The notes under the pieces: model-generated
Database searches by the model: none
The model's input: only the letters and a program-made list of their open reading frames with translations
Told to the model about the DNA's origin: nothing
Part shown: positions 25,984 to 33,892 of the stretch, piece by piece
Position numbering within the stretch: the stretch's first letter is position 1
Layout of the letters: each line of letters starts with the position of its first letter
Translations under genes and position numbers: made by a program
NCBI GenBank assembly: GCA_051744365.1
Contig: JBNJCX010000003.1
Location: 14,716-78,715, forward strand
Length of the DNA: 64,000 bases
Reading direction: 5' to 3'
From: Gudongella sp051744365
GTDB taxonomy: Bacteria; Bacillota; Clostridia; Tissierellales; Tissierellaceae

Positions 25984-27870
25984 CTATTCTATCCATATTA
26001 TTTCACCTGTGTTCTGAAATCCATATCCCCCAAGCTCCTCTACGCGAGTTCTGAATTCCATTGATTTCAATAGCTGAACAAATTCTTCCACCAGCTCCAT
26101 TTCCATGGACTCTGCCCGGAGCAAAAAGTCATAGTCCTCATCTGCCAGGGGAACAAAGTCAAGGTCCATTGCCTTGGCCGCTGAGTATACACCAAGACCA
26201 GCAGTGGCTGTATTGCTTTTTACAGCTGCAGCTACTGCCATATGGGTTGTAAACTCCCTCTGGTAACCTCTGATTTCAGCAGGATCTATCTTTTCCTTTT
26301 TCAGCTGATAGTCAAGAAGTACCCGTGTGCCTGCACCTCTTTGCCTGTTGGCAAATATTACATCCTCTTTTGTAAGGTCTCTGCAGCCGTTGATCTTAGA
26401 TGGATTTCCTTTCTGGACTATAAATCCCTGGTTTCTTTTAATTCCTTTAATAAGAGCCATCCGTTTATCAGGGAAATATTTTTTTACATAGCTGATGTTA
26501 TACTCTCCGGTTTCCATATCAAGCAGGTGTATTGGTGCAAGATGGCATTCATCCCTTCTTAGGGATAAAATTCCGCCCATGCTACCTACATGGGATGATG
26601 TCAGCTTCATCATATCTCCAATTATATCCATTGCAAGGTCGTGGCTCCCTATTGAAACCAACTTGTTTCTTATGCTTGATTGCGGTTTAAGAAGCTCTAC
26701 CTCTATAATGTCCCCAGCCTCGAAGCCTTCAGCGTTTCTTGGGATTATTCCCAGTCCATCAGCCTTTACTAGACTCATGCTAACTCCAGCCCCTCCTGAG
26801 AGTGGTGTCGCGATAAGTCTGTCCTTAACCTGGCCAAGGGTTACTCTTACGATTTCCTTGTTCTTTAGTGATGAAACCATTCTTCTGGATATGACTGCCT
26901 CGATGGTCTCATAAATCTCTCCCTGGTCACCGAGGAACTTAAGAATCAATGGCTTTGCAAAGACGTCAAACACCATAAATGCAGAAACTGGATATCCAGG
27001 TATCCCGATTACAGGCTTATTTCCGATTATCCCTAGAATTGTAGGTTTGCCAGGCTTCATTGCCACACCGTGAACCAGAACCTTCCCCAGCTCCTGAATA
27101 AGATTTACTGTAAAGTCTTTGGTTCCAGCAGCTGAGCCCGCATTTATTATTACCATATCGTTATCTTTTATAGCTTGTTGAAGCAGCTTCTTGAGCTTGT
27201 CGTAATCATCCTCCATAGGAGGGTATCTGTTGGGTATTCCTCCAAGAGCTGTTACCATTCCCTTGAAAACATGGGAGTTTGAATCTATTATTGTCCCTAC
27301 TCTCACCTGAGAAATATCTTCTACTATCTCAGAGCCTGTAGGGATTATCCCCACCTTCGGTCTGCTGTAGACATTTATCCTCTGGGCTCCTCCTGAAATA
27401 AGTGCCCCAATATCCATGGGCCTTATCCTGTGCCTTGATGGAAGAATCATTTCAGTTGCTACAATATCTTCCCCAATCTGTCTTACATGCTGATATGGAT
27501 AGGCAGGTCTAAGAATCTGCACCTGGTTATCATCCCTTTGGAGTACATCCTCTATCATAATTACAGAATCATAGGGCTCATTTATAGGATTCCCTGTGTT
27601 AACATACTTGAAATCAACGCCCTCCTTCAATGTTAGAGGATTGCTTTCGTTGGCACTCTCTGTGTTCTTTGAGTTAACTGCAATTCCATCCATTGCGGAT
27701 GCATTGTATGCAGGGGAGGATACCTTTGCATATATCGCTTCCCAGGTAACCCTTCCAAGGCATTCCCCAACGGAGACTTTCTCCCCGTCCCCTACTATGC
27801 TAAGCTCCTTAAAGTAGAGTTCCATGGCTTTTTCAACATCCACATTATCTATATAGGTGTTTCTTTCCAT
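25984..27870 (-). CDS. moeA: MoeA with C-terminal substrate-binding-like domain
   Basis: A 628-residue fusion. Residues about 1-405 are MoeA, which inserts molybdate or tungstate into adenylated molybdopterin (SAMDGIAV, GIIPTGSEIV, NAGSAAGTKDF, GVAMKPGKPT, GIPGYPVSAF). Residues about 412-628 match the periplasmic-binding-like domain found on some MoeA proteins (SIGSHDLAMDIIGDMM ... NRQRGAGTRVLLDYQL), which may bind the oxyanion. The ATG at 27870 has GGAGGAG eight bases ahead. It is the second moeA in tandem; the two are far apart in sequence, so may serve Mo and W separately (inference). Confidence 0.93.
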   Translation of the reverse strand: MERNTYIDNVDVEKAMELYFKELSIVGDGEKVSVGECLGRVTWEAIYAKVSSPAYNASAMDGIAVNSKNTESANESNPLTLKEGVDFKYVNTGNPINEPYDSVIMIEDVLQRDDNQVQILRPAYPYQHVRQIGEDIVATEMILPSRHRIRPMDIGALISGGAQRINVYSRPKVGIIPTGSEIVEDISQVRVGTIIDSNSHVFKGMVTALGGIPNRYPPMEDDYDKLKKLLQQAIKDNDMVIINAGSAAGTKDFTVNLIQELGKVLVHGVAMKPGKPTILGIIGNKPVIGIPGYPVSAFMVFDVFAKPLILKFLGDQGEIYETIEAVISRRMVSSLKNKEIVRVTLGQVKDRLIATPLSGGAGVSMSLVKADGLGIIPRNAEGFEAGDIIEVELLKPQSSIRNKLVSIGSHDLAMDIIGDMMKLTSSHVGSMGGILSLRRDECHLAPIHLLDMETGEYNISYVKKYFPDKRMALIKGIKRNQGFIVQKGNPSKINGCRDLTKEDVIFANRQRGAGTRVLLDYQLKKEKIDPAEIRGYQREFTTHMAVAAAVKSNTATAGLGVYSAAKAMDLDFVPLADEDYDFLLRAESMEMELVEEFVQLLKSMEFRTRVEELGGYGFQNTGEIIWIE

Positions 27871-27886
27871 ATACACATCTCCTCCG

Positions 27887-29113
27887 TTAAAACAAATAAA
27901 CTTCCCTCTCTTCTCCCTTGTCTATTCCTTCCTCGTGCTCCCTGATTACAATATAACCAGTGGAGCTGGAAAGGAGAGTGATCATACCGGATTTTCCAAA
28001 GCTCGGTGTTGCAAGGACTTTACCATTTTCTTCTCTCACAGTCACCATATGGTATGTTTCCTTTCCTGGTGATGAGGGGAAGTTGTGTGTTGTGGCAGCG
28101 GTGATTTTTCTTGTGATGCTCTCACTTCCCAGCAGCGAGAATACATAAGGCTCCACAATCGCTTTAAACACAACTATTGAGGATACGGGATGTCCAGGCA
28201 ATCCAACAATAAGCTTACCCTTTCCATCCCCTATAATGGTAGGCTTTCCTGGCTTGATCGAAAGTCCATGGGCAAGTACGCCCTTCCCCTGGAGGGCAGT
28301 TATGACCTTGTGGGTGTAGTCCCTTGTACCTACAGAACTTCCACCTGATAGCAACACCAGGTCCGCATTCTCCAGCGCATTTCTTACACCTTCCATGAGG
28401 ATATTGTAATCGTCCTTTATAATCTTCCGCCCTGTTACCTCGCCTCCAATATCCTCTATCATTGCTGACAGGGCATATGAGTTTATATCTCTGATTTTGC
28501 CCATTTCCAACTCTTCATCAAGGTCTATTACCTCATCGCCGGTTGAGAGTATGTAGACCCTTGGCTTTTTTACAACCTTGACCATCTTCCTTCCAAGGCT
28601 TGCAAGGACTCCCACTTCATTTGCCCCGATTATTCTTCCTGATTGAAGAACAACCTCTCCAGTCTCTATATCCTCGCCCTTGAGTACCATATTCTCACCT
28701 TTGCTTATTGGCTTGAAAAGAAGTACAGTATCCTCATCCATCTTCTCCGTATTTTCAATCATAATCATACCTGTAGCGCCCCTTGGCATCATGCCACCTG
28801 TGGGCACATATACCGCCTGACCGCTCTTAACTCCATATTCAGGTGTTTCTCCCATACGGACCTCTCCCAGGATGTCCAAAATGCTTGGAATGGACTCGGT
28901 GGCTCCATGGCTGTCTTCCACAATGATTGCATATCCATCCACAGTTGACCTATCAAATTCAGGTACGTTTATATCAGAAACTATATCCTCGGAAAGTACT
29001 CTTCCCCGGGACTGTAGTAAGCCTACCTCTTCAGTACCGACTTTATATTCTCCAAATTCCTTATCTATAAGCTCTCTGGCATCGTGGACCGATACCACCT
29101 TAAAGAATTCCAT
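27887..29113 (-). CDS. moeA: Molybdopterin molybdenumtransferase MoeA
   Basis: A 408-residue single-domain MoeA: FDRSTVDGYA, PTGGMMPRGATGMIM, YILSTGDEVI, SGGSSVGTRDYT, GLSIKPGKPTI and GLPGHPVSSIVVF are all present. It loads the metal onto the pterin dithiolene. Its ATG lies inside the tail of the ABC ATPase gene (14-base overlap), which couples cofactor metal import to insertion. It is 16 bases ahead of the second moeA. Confidence 0.94.
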   Translation of the reverse strand: MEFFKVVSVHDARELIDKEFGEYKVGTEEVGLLQSRGRVLSEDIVSDINVPEFDRSTVDGYAIIVEDSHGATESIPSILDILGEVRMGETPEYGVKSGQAVYVPTGGMMPRGATGMIMIENTEKMDEDTVLLFKPISKGENMVLKGEDIETGEVVLQSGRIIGANEVGVLASLGRKMVKVVKKPRVYILSTGDEVIDLDEELEMGKIRDINSYALSAMIEDIGGEVTGRKIIKDDYNILMEGVRNALENADLVLLSGGSSVGTRDYTHKVITALQGKGVLAHGLSIKPGKPTIIGDGKGKLIVGLPGHPVSSIVVFKAIVEPYVFSLLGSESITRKITAATTHNFPSSPGKETYHMVTVREENGKVLATPSFGKSGMITLLSSSTGYIVIREHEEGIDKGEEREVYLF

Positions 29114-29744
29114 TTAATACCACCTTTCCTCTTTCCAGACAGACCACCTTGTGGCATAGCCTTCTTGATTGCTCAATATTATGAGTGATGATAACGACAG
29201 TGCACCCTTTCTGCTTCTGATATTCACTTAATGATTTTTCAATTTTTATAACTGATTCCGGATCAAGACTTGCCGTTGGCTCATCCAACAAGAGCAAGTC
29301 CGGCTCCATTACCATTGCTCTTGCCATTGCTACCTTCTGTGATTCTCCACCTGAAAGCTGATGGCCTTTTTTGTTCATTAAATCATTTATTGAAAGAAGC
29401 TCACCGATTTCCCTGACCTTTTCCTGAATAGTAGCTCTATCTACCTTTCTCAAATTAAGAGGATAGGCAATGTTATCAAATACGCTTCTTCTAAAAAGAT
29501 ACGGCTTCTGGAAAACCAAGGTGGTTTTCAATTTTATATCTTCAGAGTAAACTTCGCCACCATAGGTAACTCGGCCCTCATATTTATCTTCGAGTCCCCC
29601 AATAATATTTAAAAGTGTTGTTTTGCCGGAGCCGTTGGGCCCTGTAATCCCCGTAATAATCCCCTTTTCTATTATCAGTTCATCTATATCCAAAACCATG
29701 TCATTCTGGTATCGTTTTCGCACGTTATAAATTCCAAGCTCCAT
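29100..29744 (-). CDS. tupC: Tungstate ABC transporter ATP-binding protein TupC
   Basis: A 214-residue ABC ATPase: Walker A GPNGSGKTT, signature LSGGESQKV, Walker B LLLLDEPTASLDPES, H-loop ITHNIEQ. Together with the permease and the TTTSTQDSG-type binding protein upstream it forms a Tup system. The ATG at 29744 follows AGGAGG; the upstream extension overlaps the permease gene and lacks homology. Confidence 0.9.
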   Translation of the reverse strand: MELGIYNVRKRYQNDMVLDIDELIIEKGIITGITGPNGSGKTTLLNIIGGLEDKYEGRVTYGGEVYSEDIKLKTTLVFQKPYLFRRSVFDNIAYPLNLRKVDRATIQEKVREIGELLSINDLMNKKGHQLSGGESQKVAMARAMVMEPDLLLLDEPTASLDPESVIKIEKSLSEYQKQKGCTVVIITHNIEQSRRLCHKVVCLERGKVVLNGIL

Positions 29745-29745
29745 G

Positions 29746-30435
29746 CTATTCCTCCTGACTGTAGGAATAAATAATGCTATGTATTCCAAATGAAATTATT
29801 AAAAGTATTGTTCCAAGAGCTATTGCCATGGGGTATTCTCCCATTGAGTTCATCATTGATATTGTGGTGGTAATAACACGGGTCTGCCCCTTGATATTAC
29901 CACCTACAATCATTACAGCTCCAACCTCGGATATCGCCCTGGAAAAGGATGTTGCTATATTTACCAAAATATCAATTCTCAGTTCCCTGATTATTAAAAT
30001 TACGCTGTCCCACCTGTTCCCACCCAGAGACTTTGCTACCTTATGTATTGCTACCCCTCTGTTTTTTGCCATACTGTATGTAAGCCCAAGTATCAGAGGA
30101 ATCACCAAAATAGTCTGTGCGATTATCATTGCCTTTGGCGTATATAACAATCCCAGAAAACCAAGAGGCCCTCTTCTTGCCAGTAGAAGTGCAACTACCA
30201 GTCCAACTATTACCGAAGGTATGCTCATGGATGTATAGATTAGTCTTGAAATCGTCTTTTTACCTTTAAAATCCTTGATCCCAAGGTACACTCCAAAAGG
30301 AACAAAAAAAATGGCGGCAACAATTGTCGCACTGGTGGATACCAACAGGGACAACCAGATTACATCATAGACCTCAGGATCAAATCTCAGCAAGAGTTGG
30401 AAAGCTTCAACAAATCCCTGCTTGATATACTCCAT
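29746..30435 (-). CDS. tupB: Tungstate ABC transporter permease TupB
   Basis: A 229-residue permease with about five to six helices. The cytoplasmic coupling loop has SFSRAISEVGAVMIVGGNIKG, with the EAA-like motif of the tungstate/molybdate permease group. AAGGAGG lies upstream; the ATG at 30435 gives the better spacing than the GTG two codons before it. One base separates its stop from tupC. Confidence 0.9.
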   Translation of the reverse strand: MEYIKQGFVEAFQLLLRFDPEVYDVIWLSLLVSTSATIVAAIFFVPFGVYLGIKDFKGKKTISRLIYTSMSIPSVIVGLVVALLLARRGPLGFLGLLYTPKAMIIAQTILVIPLILGLTYSMAKNRGVAIHKVAKSLGGNRWDSVILIIRELRIDILVNIATSFSRAISEVGAVMIVGGNIKGQTRVITTTISMMNSMGEYPMAIALGTILLIISFGIHSIIYSYSQEE

Positions 30436-30465
30436 TGTCACCGCCTCCTTTCATATTAACTCTTT

Positions 30466-31353
30466 CTATTTGCTGTAATTCGGTATAAACAGTGGCTCGC
30501 CGAATTCCTCGACGCCGAACTCAGATATCAGTTGCTGAGCCTTATCTGATATCAACCACTCTGCAAAGGCATTTCCGCCTTCGGCATTTATTATATCTCC
30601 CTTGTCAGGGTTTACCGGTATTACGCCGTACTGGTTGAAGAGATTCTCATCCCCTTCTACATAGATCCGCAGATCCATTTCATCCTTAAGGGCAAGATAT
30701 GTTGCTCTGTCTGTAAGGGTATAGCCTTGCATCTCATCAGCTATCTTAAGTACATCACCCATTCCTACACCAGCCTCGTTGTACCAGTCCCCGGAAGGCT
30801 CAATTCCTGCATCAGCCCAAAGAGCAAGCTCCTTTTTGTGGGTTCCCGAATCATCCCCTCTGGAGATAAACACAAGCTCATTTTTATAGATTCTTTCAAG
30901 AGCCTCAGAAATGTTATCACCAGCTTCCAGTTGAGGATTTGCATCTGGTCCTACCAACACAAAGTCATTGTACATAACATCATGTCTAACGGTGCCATGT
31001 CCTTCCTCTACAAGCTGAAGTTCGTCTGACTTGGCATGAACCAAAAGCACATCAGCTTCTCCATCTCTTCCCATCTGAAGAGCATTACCTGTACCGACTG
31101 CAATGGTCTTTACTTCAATCCCAGTGTCCTCAGTAAAAATCGGCAACAGGAAATCCAAAAGCCCTGAATCCTGGGTGCTTGTTGTGGTGGCCAGAATTAT
31201 TGAGCTACCTTCAGCTGTCGGTTCTTCAGCTGGTTCCTCTACAGGTTCTTCTGATTCAGGTGGTTCAGCTGGTTCCTCAGGAGTTGTACTGCAGCCTGTT
31301 GCCAATGATAGGGTGAGCAAAAGGAGAAAAAGGTAAGTAAAACTCTTTTTCAT
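30466..31353 (-). CDS. tupA: Tungstate-binding lipoprotein TupA
   Basis: A 295-residue substrate-binding protein. The signal peptide KKSFTYLFLLLLTLSLATGC ends in a lipobox Cys, then a Pro/Glu linker, then ATTTSTQDSGLLDFLLP, the hallmark of TupA-type tungstate binders, and SRGDDSGTHKKELALW. TupA proteins bind tungstate far more tightly than molybdate, which points to a tungsten cofactor. Two ATG codons (31353 and 31359) are possible, with GGAG just upstream. Transcription must pass the Moco/Tuco riboswitch and terminator at 31384-31477. Confidence 0.93.
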   Translation of the reverse strand: MKKSFTYLFLLLLTLSLATGCSTTPEEPAEPPESEEPVEEPAEEPTAEGSSIILATTTSTQDSGLLDFLLPIFTEDTGIEVKTIAVGTGNALQMGRDGEADVLLVHAKSDELQLVEEGHGTVRHDVMYNDFVLVGPDANPQLEAGDNISEALERIYKNELVFISRGDDSGTHKKELALWADAGIEPSGDWYNEAGVGMGDVLKIADEMQGYTLTDRATYLALKDEMDLRIYVEGDENLFNQYGVIPVNPDKGDIINAEGGNAFAEWLISDKAQQLISEFGVEEFGEPLFIPNYSK

Positions 31354-31383
31354 AAACATCACGCTCCTTTACTTTGCGAGACC

Positions 31384-31410
31384 AAAAAAGCAACCCAAAG
31401 AAAGGTTGCT
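31384..31410 (-). terminator. Riboswitch-linked terminator upstream of tupA
   Basis: AGCAACC (31389-31395) and GGTTGCT (31404-31410) form a 7-8 base stem with an 8-base loop, followed on the minus strand by TTTTTT. It sits directly after the riboswitch aptamer and before the tupA ribosome site, as expected for a terminator that is formed or blocked by ligand binding. Confidence 0.85.
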
Positions 31411-31477
31411 TAATAAACATCTTCCTTTCCAAACGGGAGGTGTGGGGATTTCTCCTTTACCCAGCGGCATTGTTTCA
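31411..31477 (-). promoter_or_regulatory. Molybdenum/tungsten cofactor (Moco/Tuco) riboswitch
   Basis: The leader between fdhD and tupA carries core pieces of the Moco RNA as I recall it from E. coli moaA: ACCTCCCG (31441-31434) followed by TGGAAAGG (31431-31424), preceded by GCCGCTGGGTAA (31468-31457). A GGA-GAAA-TCC hairpin (31455-31446) gives a GNRA tetraloop, and AAACA (31475-31471) with TGTTT (31419-31415) can close the outer stem. The genes downstream import tungstate and insert it. Whether the ligand is Moco or Tuco cannot be told from this alone. Confidence 0.82.
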
Positions 31478-31488
31478 TGGCATAAGCT

Positions 31489-32274
31489 TTAGAAATCAAT
31501 GCTCGGAAAATTCGTATAGATATTCATTTTGTCTCCTCTTGCAAATCCCACCAGGGTTATACCCAGCTCCTTTGCCAGATCCACGGCCAATGACGTTGGC
31601 GCAGACCTTGAGATTACAATCGGTATTCCTCTTTTCGCCACCTTGATAAGGATTTCTGATGATATTCTCCCTGTAGTAAAAACCATCTTATCCCCGAAGT
31701 CAAAGCCATTTATATGACCCCATCCAAGGATCTTGTCCAGCGCGTTATGTCTGCCTATGTCATCTCTATGTACCAGAATCTCTTCCTTATTGCATAGTGC
31801 ACAGCTATGAACTCCTCCGGTGTCATTGAAAAGAGTACTCTTATTGTTGAAATCTCTCATTAATTGTAACACATTACCAGGGTATATTTCTACAATTTCC
31901 TTAATTTTCCTGATTTTTGTTGAATCCAGAACATTATAGAAAGATGTACCCTTTCCACAACCTGATGTTATTGTTCTTTTGCCTCTTAGCTTCTCTCTTA
32001 ATGGTCTTTCCTCTATATCTGCCTCGATATAAATTGTTCCCTTCTCCTCGTCCAGATCCCTCTTTATAATTTCGTCAAAATCATCTATGAATCCTTCCGA
32101 AAGAAGAAATCCAACTGCAAGCTCTTCCAGATTTTCAGGAGTACATAGAAGAGTGATTATCTCCTGTTCATTAAGATATATGGTTAAGGGATACTCCCTT
32201 ATGACCTGATCAATAAGTGTATCCCTCCTTTTCCCTTTGATTTTGATTATTTCTACATCCACCTTGTTCTTCAT
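31489..32274 (-). CDS. fdhD: Formate dehydrogenase sulfurtransferase FdhD
   Basis: A 261-residue protein that passes sulfur to the Mo/W-bis-pterin cofactor, needed for formate dehydrogenase activity. Family marks are EELAVGFLLSEGFI, the TSGCGKG loop with the sulfur-carrying Cys, and HRDDIGRHNALDKILGW, FTTGRISSEIL and SRSAPTSLAVDLA. The common CxxC of E. coli FdhD is reduced to one Cys here. The ATG at 32274 has GGAG upstream; one base separates it from the mobA stop. Confidence 0.93.
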   Translation of the reverse strand: MKNKVDVEIIKIKGKRRDTLIDQVIREYPLTIYLNEQEIITLLCTPENLEELAVGFLLSEGFIDDFDEIIKRDLDEEKGTIYIEADIEERPLREKLRGKRTITSGCGKGTSFYNVLDSTKIRKIKEIVEIYPGNVLQLMRDFNNKSTLFNDTGGVHSCALCNKEEILVHRDDIGRHNALDKILGWGHINGFDFGDKMVFTTGRISSEILIKVAKRGIPIVISRSAPTSLAVDLAKELGITLVGFARGDKMNIYTNFPSIDF

Positions 32275-32275
32275 A

Positions 32276-32884
32276 TTATACTCCATGTCCTTCATCCCTT
32301 TGCAGATATTCCTCTACATCCTCTTTTGTGTTGAGATTAAAGAACATATTCCATTCAGGACTGAATTCCCTGGCCGAATTCTCTGGCACATAGTCCACAG
32401 GATAGTCTCTTAGCATGGTATGCACAGCCCTTCTACCTGTTGAAAGGAATTTCTCGATCTCAACAGCAAGGTCCTTACCATAAAAGGCATTGAAGGGCTC
32501 AATCCATTCTCCGAATCTGGTTATGCATGCCATATGCCCTGATTTCTCTATCCTGCTCTTCATATAACTTATATACTCAATGTTGACGGAGGGCATATCG
32601 CATGCCACAACATAAGAATATTGGGACCCTGCCTTTAAAAGACCTGCATGGATTCCTCCAAGGGGTCCCTTGTCCTCCATAACATCTCCAGTTATTATAT
32701 CTGCAAGTCCAATGTAATACTCAGGTTTATTTGTGACAATTACTATTTCGTCAAACTCCTCCCTGAGCTTCTGAATGATGCTATCGACAAGTCTTCTTTC
32801 CTGCAACCTGATCAGCTGCTTGTCAAAACCCATCCTTGTACTTTTACCACCTGCCAGTATTATGGCAGTACCAAATTTTTTCAT
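32276..32884 (-). CDS. mobA: Molybdenum cofactor guanylyltransferase MobA
   Basis: A 202-residue nucleotidyltransferase. AIILAGGKSTRMGFDKQLI is the GTP-binding start, and GPLGGIHAGLL and VACDMPSVN are typical. It adds GMP to make the bis-MGD form used by formate dehydrogenase. The ATG at 32884 follows AGAGGATT and is two bases past the mogA stop; the longer frame upstream overlaps mogA and lacks homology. Confidence 0.92.
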   Translation of the reverse strand: MKKFGTAIILAGGKSTRMGFDKQLIRLQERRLVDSIIQKLREEFDEIVIVTNKPEYYIGLADIITGDVMEDKGPLGGIHAGLLKAGSQYSYVVACDMPSVNIEYISYMKSRIEKSGHMACITRFGEWIEPFNAFYGKDLAVEIEKFLSTGRRAVHTMLRDYPVDYVPENSAREFSPEWNMFFNLNTKEDVEEYLQRDEGHGV

Positions 32885-32886
32885 GG

Positions 32887-33384
32887 CTAATCCTCTTTTC
32901 TTGCACACTCTGAATCCCTGCCTGTGAGTATTTCCAGACCATGATGAACGCTGTCCAGGCAAAATCCCAATGATTCCCTAACAGCCTTTGGGCTGCCGGG
33001 CAAGTTTATTATAAGGCTGTCATTTCTTATTCCCGCAGCTGCCCTTGAAAGCATTGCCCGGGGTGTAATTTGAAGGCTGAAGTATCTTATGGCTTCAGTT
33101 ATTCCCGGTGCCATCCTATCACAGACCTGGATGGTAGCCTCGGGGGTGATATCCCTTTTGCTGAATCCCGTCCCTCCTGTTGTGAGAATCAGATCAGCTC
33201 CAAGATTATCAGCCATGTTCTTCATTTCTTCCGCCAGGAGATCCTTTTCATCAGGCAGAATCACTTGCCTGATAACTTTATATCCCTTCTCCTGGACCAT
33301 TTCCTTTATGACCGCTCCTGAGATATCCTCTCTGTCTCCAGCTGCACCTTTGTCGCTGGATGTAATGATTCCGACTTTAAACAT
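32887..33384 (-). CDS. mogA: Molybdopterin adenylyltransferase MogA/MoaB
   Basis: A 165-residue protein that adenylates molybdopterin before metal insertion by MoeA. VGIITSSDKGAAGDREDISG, LTTGGTGFSKRDITPEAT and NLPGSPKAVRESL are family motifs. GGGGAGG precedes the ATG at 33384. It lies in the tight run ferritin-like, mogA, mobA, fdhD. Confidence 0.93.
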   Translation of the reverse strand: MFKVGIITSSDKGAAGDREDISGAVIKEMVQEKGYKVIRQVILPDEKDLLAEEMKNMADNLGADLILTTGGTGFSKRDITPEATIQVCDRMAPGITEAIRYFSLQITPRAMLSRAAAGIRNDSLIINLPGSPKAVRESLGFCLDSVHHGLEILTGRDSECARKED

Positions 33385-33386
33385 AC

Positions 33387-33881
33387 TTAACCTCCCCATG
33401 GAAGAGTCATATATTCCTTCATTCTTCTATCGTATTCAAGCTTGAAAAGTCTCTCGTGACCTTCTTCCCATTTGTATAGCTTTTCAAAAATCTTTCTTAT
33501 ACCCTCATCGTCCGCATTCTGGGCTGCATTCTCATAAAATTCCTTAAAATCTTTTTCAATGAGGTAAGCCATTCTAAGGATAGTAAGATCAGGAATATCA
33601 GACTCCCTTAAGGTTGCCTCTATATGCTCTGATTCCTCACGGGATTTGAAAATGTCCTCTTCCCGATTCATTACCTCTTCACTGGTATCAAATGTCTCAT
33701 TTTCAATATAGCTCTCCAGCTGCCTCTTAAGATATTCATAGTGCTCCATTTCAGTTTCAGCAAGTGTCTGGAAAAGCCTTTTAGTGGTTGCATTTGAAAA
33801 TTTTTCAGCCTTTTCCTTAAAGAAATTACTTCCGTCAAGCTCCATTTGCATTGCATATCTCAATACCTGTTCGTATTTCAT
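33387..33881 (-). CDS. Ferritin-like (rubrerythrin-type) diiron protein
   Basis: A 164-residue four-helix bundle with two E-x-x-H-type iron motifs: AETEMEHYEYLKRQ and KWEEGHERLFKLEY, plus carboxylates in MQMELDGSNFF and IEKDFKEFYENAA. This is the rubrerythrin/ferritin-like diiron pattern, without a rubredoxin domain. It sits between fdhA and mogA with almost no spacing, so it is made with the formate dehydrogenase. It may protect the enzyme from peroxide or oxygen, or deliver iron (inference). Start at 33881 with AGAGGTG upstream. Confidence 0.85.
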   Translation of the reverse strand: MKYEQVLRYAMQMELDGSNFFKEKAEKFSNATTKRLFQTLAETEMEHYEYLKRQLESYIENETFDTSEEVMNREEDIFKSREESEHIEATLRESDIPDLTILRMAYLIEKDFKEFYENAAQNADDEGIRKIFEKLYKWEEGHERLFKLEYDRRMKEYMTLPWGG

Positions 33882-33892
33882 CTTCTTCACCT

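Noticed and set aside
27780..27800. Another REP-like CCGTCCC copy inside moeA
   Set aside because: Only seven bases match and they encode conserved protein; chance.
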